From positions 35,146 to 99,145 of the forward strand of contig JBHGBD010000017.1 of assembly GCA_041946825.1 (NCBI GenBank): DNA of 64,000 nt, in the 5' to 3' direction. The position numbers and the translations under genes were made by a program. Within the stretch, counting starts at the first letter, position 1, and every line of letters begins with the position of its first letter. Under the pieces are notes generated by a model. It did not search any database and was not told where the DNA came from. It saw nothing but the letters and a program-made list of their open reading frames with translations. This DNA is from CAZTHM01 sp041946825. Lineage in GTDB: Bacteria > Acidobacteriota > Terriglobia > UBA7540. Shown here piece by piece: positions 8,588 through 17,011 of the stretch.

Positions 8588-10591
8588 ATGAAGCGACTGG
8601 CGGCCGTCCTTCTTCGAAACCAAGGGTACGCGGTCTTTGAGTACCGTGGGAAGGGGGTCTTCCAACCGGTCGGGAACCTTCCCGATTGGTTTCAGAATCT
8701 CCCGGGTCAGGGTGGGGCAAAGCGGATTCGCCACCGTTTAGCGGAGCGCTTTCCGTTCATCGCCAACTTCCTGCTCGATGCCCGGAAAATCTGGCGTGCG
8801 AAATCTGGGGACTGGACAAAGTCCGGAGTCTGGATCGAGCGAGGCCGGGACGGCAATGAGATGCTGCTCGAATGCTCCGCATTCTCCTTCCAAGGAAGAA
8901 ACGTCTTCATCATTTTGAATCCCCATGGCCATTTCGAGGAAACCCGTCGAACCCTTCAAACCGCGCGCGAGTTGCGCCTGCAATACGACTCCTTCCTGCG
9001 CGACGTGCAGAAGAAAGAAATCCTGATTCACTGCATTATCCACGACCTCTCCCAACCCCTCACCGCCATGCAGGGATGCTTCTCCAGTCTGGGTCGCATC
9101 AAACTGCCTCGGGATCTGAAGGCGCTGGTGCAGATCGGGGAACGCCAATCACACGAGCAGGCGGCCATGATCCGCGAAGTTATTGAGGCCTTCGCCGCCG
9201 AACTGTCCGCGCCGCAGGCCTCTCAACGCGGCGCGGCCGAGCCGCCCGACCTCGCCCGCTGCGCGATGCAGATCGTCAACGATTTCTCTCAAGCTTTCGC
9301 AGAACAGGACATCAGGCTCGAACTGGACCCGGCCCTCGACCTGACTCGTAATTGGCAAGTCGCCGGAGATGAGGCAAGACTGCGGCGGATCTACGCCAAT
9401 CTCCTGGAGAACGCGCTTCGTCACAGCCCCGCGGGCTCCAGGGTGACGGTGCGAGTACTGGACGAGGGCCGGTTCCTACGCGCATGTGTTGACGACCGTG
9501 GCCCCGGGCTCCCCAGCGGCGAAGCAGCCTCGCGACTCTTTCAGCTTTTTGCCAGGGGCAAAGAGCGCGGAGGCAAAGCCGGCATCGGTCTTTACTTCTG
9601 CCGAATCACCGTCGAGCGCTGGGGTGGAACCGTCGGATGTGAGCCGCGGCCGGGAGGTGGCGCGCGCTTCTGGTTCCGGGTGCCGCGCTACGAACCCACG
9701 CGCATGAAACCTCGGGATGTCGCTTCTCCCGCGAAAAAGCCTCCGGAGGAGCCAGGGCGATCCGGCGTAGCTCGACCCGCGGAAGATGCCGCTAAAGACA
9801 CTCCTCGCCCGCGACGGGTACTTCTGGCCGAAGACAATCCGGTTATCCGGAAACTCACAACTCGGATGCTGAAGGAGCGTGGCCACAAAGTCACAGCCGT
9901 CTGCGACGGTAAAGAAGCACTAGCAAGAATCCGGGAGAAAGAGTTTGACGTTGTGTTGATGGACGTCGAGATGCCGAAAGTGAGCGGGATTGAAGCGGCC
10001 CGAGCCATTCGCCAATTGGAAAAAGCAGCGGGCACGCATCTAAGCGTGATTGCCTTGACCGCCTATGCTTCGAAGTATGAACGAATCCGTTGCCTGAGCG
10101 CGGGGATGGACTCGTGCCTGACCAAGCCGTTCAAGCCCGAGGATCTATACGCGTCGGTGGAGGATCCGGCTATTCCGCCGTTGGAAATCAACGTGGCGGA
10201 AAAGGTTGAACCCGCCGTCGGCGCGGAGCGTCACGCGGCTCTGCTGGCCAGAGTCGGGGGCAAGCAGAAGCTCCTCAACACACTCGTCCGGCTATTCCTC
10301 GAAGACTACCCCAAGCACCTCTCGGCGATTGACCGCGCCATCATCCGTCGGGACGGCAAGAACCTAGCAAGGGCCGCACACGCCTTGAGGGGGCCGATCG
10401 GCCTTTTCTTTGGTGACGGCGAGACGGCTTTCGTGACGCGAAAGCTGGAGACCATGGGCTTCCGCGCCGAGTTCACAGGGGCCGAGCGCGCTTCCGCGCA
10501 CCTTCGGCAAAAGCTCTCAACCCTCTGTGACGAACTTAGGAGCCTTCAAAGGGTCTCCGGCATGGCACAGCGCCCACGGCCCGCTGGATGA
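8588..10591 (+). CDS. Hybrid histidine kinase with receiver and HPt domains
   Basis: 667 residues, no membrane segment. Order: unrecognised sensor (1-125), dimerisation helix with His152 (HDLSQPL), HATPase_c with NLLENALRHSP and GKAGIGLYF (to ~365), proline-rich linker, receiver with E415-D416 and phospho-acceptor Asp459 (LMDVEMP), and a C-terminal HPt with His598 (AAHALRGPIG). It can carry a complete His-Asp-His relay on one chain and would pass phosphate to a separate regulator. The kinase part is a paralogue of the gene at 1692-2834 on the other side of the regulator block, so the two may share regulators. The ATG at 8588 has no strong ribosome-binding site. Confidence 0.9.
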   Translation: MKRLAAVLLRNQGYAVFEYRGKGVFQPVGNLPDWFQNLPGQGGAKRIRHRLAERFPFIANFLLDARKIWRAKSGDWTKSGVWIERGRDGNEMLLECSAFSFQGRNVFIILNPHGHFEETRRTLQTARELRLQYDSFLRDVQKKEILIHCIIHDLSQPLTAMQGCFSSLGRIKLPRDLKALVQIGERQSHEQAAMIREVIEAFAAELSAPQASQRGAAEPPDLARCAMQIVNDFSQAFAEQDIRLELDPALDLTRNWQVAGDEARLRRIYANLLENALRHSPAGSRVTVRVLDEGRFLRACVDDRGPGLPSGEAASRLFQLFARGKERGGKAGIGLYFCRITVERWGGTVGCEPRPGGGARFWFRVPRYEPTRMKPRDVASPAKKPPEEPGRSGVARPAEDAAKDTPRPRRVLLAEDNPVIRKLTTRMLKERGHKVTAVCDGKEALARIREKEFDVVLMDVEMPKVSGIEAARAIRQLEKAAGTHLSVIALTAYASKYERIRCLSAGMDSCLTKPFKPEDLYASVEDPAIPPLEINVAEKVEPAVGAERHAALLARVGGKQKLLNTLVRLFLEDYPKHLSAIDRAIIRRDGKNLARAAHALRGPIGLFFGDGETAFVTRKLETMGFRAEFTGAERASAHLRQKLSTLCDELRSLQRVSGMAQRPRPAG

Positions 10592-10730
10592 TGATAAGCT
10601 GGATTCCCCACGATGCCGTGAAGGATTACCTCTTCCGTCGTCCCCTGGCGTCAAAACTTCGGAAGCACAACCGTGTCGAGAAGTCCGAATAACAAGAGTC
10701 CGGAGCAGGGGACTCACAAGGAGCACACAC

Positions 10731-11801
10731 ATGAATAAAGCAGTATTGATCGGGCTGACCGCCGTAGCGTTTGTCTGCCCGCGCCTCTATGCCGACCAGG
10801 TGGTCATGAAGAATGGTGACCGGTTGACCGGCACCGTCGTCGATTCAGACGGCAAGACGCTCACTTTGAAATCGGCGTTTGCTGGCGAGGTGAAAATCCA
10901 GTGGGATGCCGTACAGGAAGTTAATTCCGACGGACCCGTCTATGTTTCGGCCAAAGACGGGGGAACGCTGGTTGGCAAGGTGACGACGGCGGAGGGAAGA
11001 TTCGTCGTCCAGACCGCCGATTCGGGGCCGGTGACGGTCGCAAAGGATGCGGTCACATCGGTTCGCTCGAAAGAAAAACAAGCGGCCTACGACGCGGAGA
11101 TCGAGCGCCTTCGCCACCCCAGGCTGCTGGATTCCTGGGGCGGCGTTGTGGACACGGGTCTGGCAGTCGCAAGCGGAAATACGGAGACACTCACCTACAA
11201 TCTTTCCGCGAAGGCGGCGCGCATTACCGCCAGGGATAGGATAAGCGTCTACGGTCTGTCCCTCTACTCACGCAACAGCACAACCGGCAAGGCGATAACG
11301 ACGGCGAGCATGGTATCGGGCGGGACGCGCTACGACTTCAATATCAGCGACAAATACTTCGCGTTCGGGCAGCTCGACCTTCTGCATGACCGTTTTCAGG
11401 AACTGGATCTCCGCGTCGCTCCCGCCGGTGGCATCGGTATTCATGCCATCAAAACACCCAACACCATCCTGGATCTTAACGCCGGCGGTGGGCTCAACAA
11501 GGAATTCTTCACCAGCGGGCTCAGCCGGACGTCGGGAGAAATTTTGCTCGGCGAAGCTCTTTCCCGCAAGCTCTCCAAGACCACCACGCTGAACGAGAGT
11601 TTCCAGTTCTTTCCGAACCTTACCGACACGGGAGAGTTCCGATCTGTCTTCAACCTGGGCCTGGTCACGCAATTGACCAAGGTGCTGAGCTGGCAGGTGA
11701 CTTTTACCAATCTTTATTTGAGTAATCCCCCTGAGGGTGTGAAGACCACTGACGTCGTCATGACCACGGGGCTGCGCTTTACTTTCGGGAAATCCCTGTA
11801 A
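10731..11801 (+). CDS. DUF481 outer-membrane beta-barrel protein
   Basis: 356 residues. Signal peptide MNKAVLIGLTAVAFVCPRLYA, then a small beta domain (QVVMKNGDRLTGTVVDSDGKT) and, from ~130, a DUF481 barrel with alternating strands ending TTGLRFTFGKSL, a typical outer-membrane C-terminus. The start is the ATG at 10731 behind AAGGAG; the frame is open further upstream but overlaps the kinase gene. DUF481 proteins are outer-membrane barrels that may be induced by salt or osmotic stress. The aquaporin gene begins 75 bases downstream, so co-expression in osmotic control is a reasonable inference. Confidence 0.82.
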   Translation: MNKAVLIGLTAVAFVCPRLYADQVVMKNGDRLTGTVVDSDGKTLTLKSAFAGEVKIQWDAVQEVNSDGPVYVSAKDGGTLVGKVTTAEGRFVVQTADSGPVTVAKDAVTSVRSKEKQAAYDAEIERLRHPRLLDSWGGVVDTGLAVASGNTETLTYNLSAKAARITARDRISVYGLSLYSRNSTTGKAITTASMVSGGTRYDFNISDKYFAFGQLDLLHDRFQELDLRVAPAGGIGIHAIKTPNTILDLNAGGGLNKEFFTSGLSRTSGEILLGEALSRKLSKTTTLNESFQFFPNLTDTGEFRSVFNLGLVTQLTKVLSWQVTFTNLYLSNPPEGVKTTDVVMTTGLRFTFGKSL

Positions 11802-11876
11802 GTGAGGGAGTACAATGCCCGCATTCCTCTGAAGGCCCGACGTCCACTCGCGCCAAGGCACAAGGAGGATGCCGTT

Positions 11877-12581
11877 ATGCCCATTTCAAAACGTGCAACT
11901 GCGGAGTTCGTTGGAACTTTCTGGTTGGTTTTCGGCGGATGCGGCAGCGCCGTACTCGCCGCCGCCTTCCCCAGTCTAGGTATTGGTTTTCTGGGGGTCG
12001 CGCTGGCTTTTGGTTTGACCTTGTTGACGATGGCGTACGCCATTGGCCACATCTCGGGATGCCACCTGAATCCTGCGGTATCGGTTGGCCTCTGGACGGG
12101 AAAGCGGTTTTCGGGTTCTGATCTTGCTCCCTACATCATCGCGCAGGTCGCGGGAGCGTTGGCAGCGGCAGGAGCGCTTTATGTGATCGCCAGCGGGAAG
12201 GAAGGATTCACCCTGGCGGCGGGTTTCGCTTCAAATGGCTACGCCGAACATTCGCCCGGCGGTTACTCGCTGGCCGCCTGCCTGGTGGCGGAGATCCTCC
12301 TGACCTTTATGTTCCTGGTGATCATTCTCGGCGCCACGGATCGTCGCGCTCCGCAGGGCTTCGCCCCCATCGCCATCGGCCTGGGGCTGACGCTGATTCA
12401 CCTCATCGGAATCCCCGTCACCAATCTCTCGGTGAACCCGGCGCGCAGCACTGGCCCGGCGCTGTTTGTGGGAGGCTGGGCAGTCTCGCAACTCTGGCTG
12501 TTCTGGGTAGCGCCAATAGTCGGCGCCACTCTGGCAGGGGTCTTCTATCGGGTCCTTGCCGGAGAAGCCAAAGCCGAGTAA
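11877..12581 (+). CDS. aqpZ: Aquaporin Z
   Basis: 234 residues, six membrane helices plus two half-helices carrying the NPA motifs HLNPAVS and SVNPARS. The N-terminus (RATAEFVGTFWLVFGGCGSAV) and second half (LVAEILLTFMFLVIILGATD) are characteristic of AqpZ, the inner-membrane water channel. The arginine of the selectivity filter follows the second NPA. The start is ATG 11877 with AAGGAGG nine bases upstream. It sits directly after the DUF481 barrel gene. Confidence 0.93.
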   Translation: MPISKRATAEFVGTFWLVFGGCGSAVLAAAFPSLGIGFLGVALAFGLTLLTMAYAIGHISGCHLNPAVSVGLWTGKRFSGSDLAPYIIAQVAGALAAAGALYVIASGKEGFTLAAGFASNGYAEHSPGGYSLAACLVAEILLTFMFLVIILGATDRRAPQGFAPIAIGLGLTLIHLIGIPVTNLSVNPARSTGPALFVGGWAVSQLWLFWVAPIVGATLAGVFYRVLAGEAKAE

Positions 12582-12695
12582 TGATAGAATGCATCCGGCT
12601 GGCAGATTCCGTCGGCTGGCGTGTTGTCCCTCGCCCGAAGAATTACGGCCGCCCGTCCGAAGGCAGATGACGAGGCCCGCCCCGTGGGTGCGTGA

Positions 12696-13364
12696 TTGGC
12701 GAGGAGTGCCCCAGTCCGCGTGCTGATCGCAGACGACGACCCGATTATCAGGGAAGTACTGCGCGGCATGCTCCGACGCCAACGAAACACCAAAGTTGTC
12801 GGGGAAGCAGCGGATGGCGACGAGGCCGTCGACCTCACCCAGAAACTCCAACCGGATATTCTCCTTCTCGACCTCCTGATGCCGCGCCTTCCCGGGATGG
12901 ACGCCCTTCGGAAGCTGGGTCTGGACAGGGGAGCGGTCCGTGCGATTGTGCTGACCGGGTACGTCGGAAAACGGCAGATTGTCGAGGCTCTTCAGCTCGG
13001 CGCGCGAGGCATCCTCCTGAAAGGGTCGATCGACCATCTGGCGCCCTGCATTCAAGCCGTCGTCGAAGGTTATTATTGGGTGGAAAACCGGACGGTCGGT
13101 ACGGTTGTCGAAATCATCCGGGATCTGCTTCGCGCCACCAAGACCGAACTGGAACCCGCCACGGCCTATGGACTTACCCCCCGGGAGCTGCAGGTCCTGT
13201 CGCTGGTGACGCTCGCCAACTCCAACCGCGAAATCGCCCAGGCACTCTCCATCAGCGAGCAGACCGTGAAGCGCCACCTGGTGAATATGTTCGACAAGAC
13301 CGGAATGTCCAACCGGCTGGAGTTGGCGATGTTCGCGATTGACCGCCACTTGGTGTCTCTCTAA
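12696..13364 (+). CDS. NarL/FixJ-type response regulator
   Basis: 222 residues. Receiver with DDD at 13-15 and phospho-acceptor Asp59 (ILLLDLLMP), Lys in GILLKGSI, then a LuxR helix-turn-helix (LTPRELQVLSLVTLANSNREIA, SEQTVKRHLVNMFDKTGMSN). The only in-frame start that keeps the first strand is a TTG at 12696 (reading MARSAPVRV); no good Shine-Dalgarno precedes it, so the start is uncertain. It is 114 bases after aqpZ and may be transcribed alone. No dedicated kinase is adjacent. Confidence 0.85.
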   Translation: MARSAPVRVLIADDDPIIREVLRGMLRRQRNTKVVGEAADGDEAVDLTQKLQPDILLLDLLMPRLPGMDALRKLGLDRGAVRAIVLTGYVGKRQIVEALQLGARGILLKGSIDHLAPCIQAVVEGYYWVENRTVGTVVEIIRDLLRATKTELEPATAYGLTPRELQVLSLVTLANSNREIAQALSISEQTVKRHLVNMFDKTGMSNRLELAMFAIDRHLVSL

Positions 13365-13703
13365 GGCGTCCGACCCGCCGCTTAGATTCCCCGGTTGAGC
13401 CCGCGTCTTTCTCAACCACCCCGCAGCCTTTACGACCAGGGAGCATGGGTCTAGCCTCCCCGTAGACCAGATATGAGGTTATAAGGTCTGGGGACTTCAA
13501 AAGACTCAGTGTCGCGTGGAGAAACACCGGGAACCGTTCGCCTTGGAACCTGAACGTCCAAACAGCCGGCGACTGGCACCGCAGCTGCGCTCTCGTTCGC
13601 AGTGTGAGTCTCAGGAACCTGGTTGGTTCTTGGCGATTCTCGATCGGCTCAGCGGCCGAGTCAGTCCGGTCACAACTGAGGGCAGGGAAATGAGCTCCCC
13701 TTA
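13365..13703. other. Intergenic region between convergent genes
   Basis: No supported gene. GGTTGAG (13393-13399) and CTCAACC (13411-13417) form a 7-bp stem with an 11-nt loop just after the regulator stop, a weak terminator candidate without a T run. A second loose inverted repeat, AGACC/GGTCT, lies at 13464-13489. Confidence 0.4.
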
Positions 13704-14747
13704 TTAACTTACGACCTGGGGGTTGTACTGAAACTCCATCCGCTCGCAATAGAGCTCGGCGGTGAGTTGTTGCACCTGCGCGGCGGACTCGGAGGACGGG
13801 CCGCCGAGGCGGAAGATTCCGAGGTGATAGAACTTAATCCGGCCCAGCTCCTGCTTGAGATTCGGAGTGTAAAAGATCAATGAGCCATTTTTCTCCTGCG
13901 GCTCGCCGTTGTTGCCCTTTATGACGAAGTCCTCATGCCAGTCGATCCAGGAAGGAGCTGAGATTTCTGAGATACTGATTCTGAGATTAGGGAACTCGAG
14001 TTTGCCCGGCTCCTTGAGATAATCGCGCGCTTCGCCGACCTGGTTTCCGACCGTTTTCTGCTTGATCGTGAACGCGTCAACTTTGGTCACCCTCGAACAA
14101 TCAAGCCCATCGATGTCCAGCTTGAAGTTCGTGGGAAGCCAGAGTTTCTGATCTCCCTTGCTCATCGCCATCGAAAGCTTTCCTGAAGATTTTCCGAGCC
14201 GCGTGTATTCAGGAGCAATCTTGATGGTCATGTAGGCGGGTTCCTTGGAGGTCGCGTCCATCGCCGGAATGGTGGTTTCCGTGACGAGAGCGTTCTTGAA
14301 TTCGCGCTCGCTCGTCGCGTTCATCTGATAATCGGCGGCGACGATAGAACCGTTTTTGCGCGAGTAGTCCGCCATCCACGACGCGGAGATCCAGTCGTAG
14401 ATATTCTTGCCAAGACGAAAATCCAGGTCGAAAGTGACGTCCTCGTATTTCGGCTGGCCGATATGCTTCTTGACGAAATACGAAGCACCGGTTGTCTCGT
14501 TGATGACTTCGGCCTGGACGCCGCCCCCCTCGACGGACCTGACAAAACCGCATTTGACGCCGTCGAGGGTGAGCAGGAAATTGCCCGCCGCGTAAGCGCG
14601 CGCGATTCGTTGCGGGTCGGGGGGAGCCGGAGCAGGTGTCCGGGCGGAGGCCACAGATACTCCCAGGTGGGAGACCGCGCCGGAAGCGGCAACAGTCAAC
14701 CCTGCCCGGCGCAGAAATTGTCTTCGACTTTCCTGTGGAGAGCCCAT
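13704..14747 (-). CDS. Tat-exported gp19-like phage tail tube-related protein
   Basis: 347 residues. The N-terminus has a twin-arginine signal (SRRQFLRRAGLTVAASGAVS) with an AxA-type cleavage region near residue 35. The mature part begins NFLLTLDGVKCGFVRSVEGG, and KYEDVTFDLDF and YDWISASWM resemble the gp19/Hcp-type tail tube family found in contractile injection systems. About twice the usual tube-subunit length; the C-terminal half (FKLDIDGLDCSRVTKVDAFT) may be a second related domain. No sheath, baseplate or ATPase gene is nearby. GGAGG precedes the ATG. A tube protein that is exported and folded before export is unusual. Family assignment is by pattern and moderate. Confidence 0.6.
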   Translation of the reverse strand: MGSPQESRRQFLRRAGLTVAASGAVSHLGVSVASARTPAPAPPDPQRIARAYAAGNFLLTLDGVKCGFVRSVEGGGVQAEVINETTGASYFVKKHIGQPKYEDVTFDLDFRLGKNIYDWISASWMADYSRKNGSIVAADYQMNATSEREFKNALVTETTIPAMDATSKEPAYMTIKIAPEYTRLGKSSGKLSMAMSKGDQKLWLPTNFKLDIDGLDCSRVTKVDAFTIKQKTVGNQVGEARDYLKEPGKLEFPNLRISISEISAPSWIDWHEDFVIKGNNGEPQEKNGSLIFYTPNLKQELGRIKFYHLGIFRLGGPSSESAAQVQQLTAELYCERMEFQYNPQVVS

Positions 14748-14895
14748 GACATACCTCCGATGACGGTGGACTTGAGAACCGCAGCCTAAGAGACCCAGAC
14801 GCCAGCGTGCGCGGGTGCTCCCCTCAACACGCCGTATCGTAGTCGCAGCCTAGGGCCTTGCCTGGCGGGGCGCAACCGTCCTGGGGTCGGGTGCA

Positions 14896-14916
14896 CCCTC
14901 GACTGGAAGTCGAGGG
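14896..14916. repeat. Palindrome CCCTCGAC-N5-GTCGAGGG, copy A
   Basis: An 8-bp perfect stem around TGGAA, about 150 bp upstream of the Tat-exported gp19-like gene. The stem is identical to copy B at 15875-15895. A weak promoter-like pair (TTGCGC at 14870-14875 and TAGGCT at 14847-14852, minus strand) lies just downstream, which puts the palindrome near position -65. It may be an operator for a dimeric regulator or a terminator stem for the regulator gene at 15009. Confidence 0.55.
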
Positions 14917-15008
14917 GAGATTGAGGGGAAGGGAACGCATTCGCGGGAAGCGCCTCACGGAATTCCGCCCGGCGCGAGTTCGCCAGGCTTGGAGGGTTGT
15001 GTTTGACT

Positions 15009-15695
15009 CTACGCGCGCGAATAGGCGAGATCGGGAAAGATCAGAGCACGGTCGGCGCTGCCCCGGTCTTTGTCGATGAGCGCGTGGCGGTTCGAGACCT
15101 GTAGCTTGGAGAAGATATTTGACAGGTGAAACTTTACCGTACTCTCGCGGATGGAGAGGATGTCGGCGATCTCCTTATTGGAGAGCCGTCGCTTGACGAG
15201 TTCGATGATCTGGTTCTCGCGGAAGGTGAGTGACTCGAATCCGCTCCCTCCATTGCGCGTGAGGGTTGCTGTCCTCTGGACATACTCCGTCAGGATTTCA
15301 CGTGACACCCACATTTTGCCCGAAGCCACAGAGTGGATCGCAGCGGCGAGGAACTGCGGGACATCCCGGTAGGGCACGAAGCCGTTAATTCCCAGCAACA
15401 GCATGCGGATGATGTTTTCCTTGGACTCTTCCTGATCCATTACCACGAACTTGGCCCCGGGATGCTCGGTTCGCAACCGCCTGAGGCATTCGCTGAGCGG
15501 CAAACGGAGTTCACGGCTGTCGAGCAGAAAGACGGACACGGCGTGCTCCGCGATCCTGAGCTTGGTAATAGTCTGAAAGTCGGAAGCGCGCAGTTGGGGA
15601 TCTTTGGCAAGAAGCCCGAGGACGTAATACGATGCGAGCGGATTACTCTCCACCAGATACACGTGCACCGTCCCATTGCGGTCCGGATTTGGCAT
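15009..15695 (-). CDS. LuxR-type response regulator with divergent receiver
   Basis: 228 residues. The receiver is atypical: the acidic pocket is reduced to a single Glu16 (VYLVESNP) while Asp59 (VFLLDSRE) is kept and the usual Lys is not obvious. The C-terminal helix-turn-helix is standard (LTFRENQIIELVKRRLSNKEIADIL, then ESTVKFHLSNIFSKLQVSNRHAL). The ATG is preceded by GGGAGG. It may respond to an unphosphorylated signal. It is followed, 260 bases later on the same strand, by the Tat-exported gp19-like gene, a possible target given the shared upstream palindrome. Confidence 0.83.
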   Translation of the reverse strand: MPNPDRNGTVHVYLVESNPLASYYVLGLLAKDPQLRASDFQTITKLRIAEHAVSVFLLDSRELRLPLSECLRRLRTEHPGAKFVVMDQEESKENIIRMLLLGINGFVPYRDVPQFLAAAIHSVASGKMWVSREILTEYVQRTATLTRNGGSGFESLTFRENQIIELVKRRLSNKEIADILSIRESTVKFHLSNIFSKLQVSNRHALIDKDRGSADRALIFPDLAYSRA

Positions 15696-15829
15696 GACTT
15701 AACCCTCCCTTGTCCGGCCTCTCACCTGGAAAAGCATCGGCAGCCGCCCGCGAGAAAGGGTTACTAACCCGCGGAGCCAGGGGGTCCGGGCTACTCTTCG
15801 TCGGCGTCAAGCCCTCAACAGATGGGGGC

Positions 15830-15859
15830 ATCCTACCCCAACTCAGGGGTTATTGTCAA
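15830..15859 (-). promoter_or_regulatory. Promoter candidate for LuxR-type regulator
   Basis: Minus-strand -35 TTGACA (15854-15859, perfect), 18-bp spacer, -10 TAGGAT (15830-15835). The predicted start is about 127 nt upstream of the ATG at 15695. Confidence 0.45.
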
Positions 15860-15874
15860 AGGAGTATGGGGCGA

Positions 15875-15895
15875 CCCTCGACTTCAGGTCGAGGG
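15875..15895. repeat. Palindrome CCCTCGAC-N5-GTCGAGGG, copy B
   Basis: Stem identical to copy A, extended by one A-T pair to 9 bp, with loop TTCAG. Its centre is about 62 bp upstream of the predicted transcription start of the regulator at 15009-15695, a typical position for an activator site. Confidence 0.6.
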
Positions 15896-16033
15896 TTGGC
15901 TCAACCTTTCGGGTATTCCCTGGATGGCCGCCTCTGGTTTACCAGTACAGCAGACTAGGGCTTTGGATTCGCAATTCAGCAAGGGCTCGGCTGGCCTCCG
16001 ACGATTGCCGGCTCGGCGGGAAGGCGCGGGAAT

Positions 16034-16306
16034 ATGTTTTCAAGGCGAGATTGGGCGTCAGGGCTGGTGCTGTTGGCTCTGCTTGGAACTGGATCGCTGG
16101 TTCCCCCGACATGGGGGATCCCCGCCGCCCCCCAATCAAATCAGCAGGTGATGGTTTGGGCTCTCAATTCCAGCAAAGTCTATCACTGCCCGAAATCGCG
16201 CTGGTACGGCAAGGGTGGCGATGGCAAGTTCGTGGAGGAGTGCCAGGCACTACGAGAGGGATTCAGACCCGCTTTCGGAGTGGGTTGCGGATCAGATTGC
16301 AGGTGA
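16034..16306 (+). CDS. Small secreted cysteine-containing protein
   Basis: 90 residues. A hydrophobic signal peptide (MFSRRDWASGLVLLALLGTG, cleavage probably after residue ~28) is followed by a short mature part with VYHCPKSRWYGKGGDGKFV, EECQALREGFRPAFG and a C-terminal CGSDC. Small secreted proteins with the pattern VYHCPxSRWYG and a GYRPA-type ending occur in diverse bacteria; their role is unknown. Four cysteines in the mature part suggest disulfides. The frame overlaps two longer open frames that show no protein character. It lies 75 bases upstream of the next gene and may begin the long plus-strand run. Confidence 0.6.
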   Translation: MFSRRDWASGLVLLALLGTGSLVPPTWGIPAAPQSNQQVMVWALNSSKVYHCPKSRWYGKGGDGKFVEECQALREGFRPAFGVGCGSDCR

Positions 16307-16381
16307 AGAATGTCCACGCATGCGACAAGACTCCCCCAAGAAATGGGAGGGCCCCGGAGGGGAACAGCAGGAGGAGACCCA

Positions 16382-16855
16382 ATGAATGTCCGGAACTTCT
16401 TCGATCTTTCGCAACCTATAAGGTTCCGTGAAAAACACAAGACCCACAAAGAAAGCCACGTGGCTGTGGCGCTTCCCACCCCCGCGTCGCTCGCGACCGA
16501 AGCCGGGGCGATCGAAGTCGGGATGGCGGCGCCGGCTGCCATAGCGCCCTCTTCGCCCGCACCCGCGGCGGCGACCGAACTCACGGTTGCGTGGCAGGTG
16601 GCGATCTATCTGATTTTGATTCTCTCCATCTTCGCCAGCCGTTTCCTTGACCTTTACCGCGCCGGAGTCATGGGAGAGTTTACGGTGGACGGCCCCTATC
16701 TGCTGTTTACGGCTATCGCTTCGCTCCTGGCGTTCCCGATTGTTTATGACCGGGCGGAGCTTACACGTGACCGGCCAATGCTGGTTCAAATCGGTCTGAT
16801 CTTCGCCGCAGGGATGGGCTGGGAAAAGATCGTCGCTACGGCCATGGGTAAGTAG
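16382..16855 (+). CDS. Small multi-pass membrane protein of unknown function
   Basis: 157 residues. A polar N-terminus and a proline/alanine-rich linker (residues ~28-65) precede three hydrophobic segments: AWQVAIYLILILSIFASRF, YLLFTAIASLLAFPIVY and MLVQIGLIFAAGMGWEKIV. No catalytic motif. The ATG at 16382 has AGGAGG nine bases upstream. No family recognised. Its position directly before the papain-like protease and the redox cluster suggests it belongs to that transcript. Confidence 0.65.
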   Translation: MNVRNFFDLSQPIRFREKHKTHKESHVAVALPTPASLATEAGAIEVGMAAPAAIAPSSPAPAAATELTVAWQVAIYLILILSIFASRFLDLYRAGVMGEFTVDGPYLLFTAIASLLAFPIVYDRAELTRDRPMLVQIGLIFAAGMGWEKIVATAMGK

Positions 16856-17011
16856 CGGGTCGGGGCCGCGGTCCTTCCTCGACACACGGAGTTGTGTGTG
16901 ACACCCAGACGAACACACAAGAGGATTACGAAGTCGCAGCGCACAAGGGCCGGTAAACGAACACTTCCGGCTCGGGTCGAAAAATCCATGCCATTGGGAG
17001 GGAGGATTGTC

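Larger units (their letters stand above)
15696..16033. other. Divergent intergenic region with promoter and palindrome
   Basis: No supported gene. It carries the promoter candidate and palindrome for the minus-strand regulator and the upstream region of the small secreted protein at 16034; no clear plus-strand promoter was found. Confidence 0.5.

Noticed and set aside
9149..9424. Possible small regulator antisense to the hybrid kinase
   Set aside because: It overlaps conserved kinase motifs in the coding frame and has no promoter or ribosome-binding site.
12231..13415. 394-codon minus-strand frame over aqpZ and the regulator
   Set aside because: Composition (Arg, Gly, His-rich) is that of an antisense shadow, and it spans two well-supported plus-strand genes.
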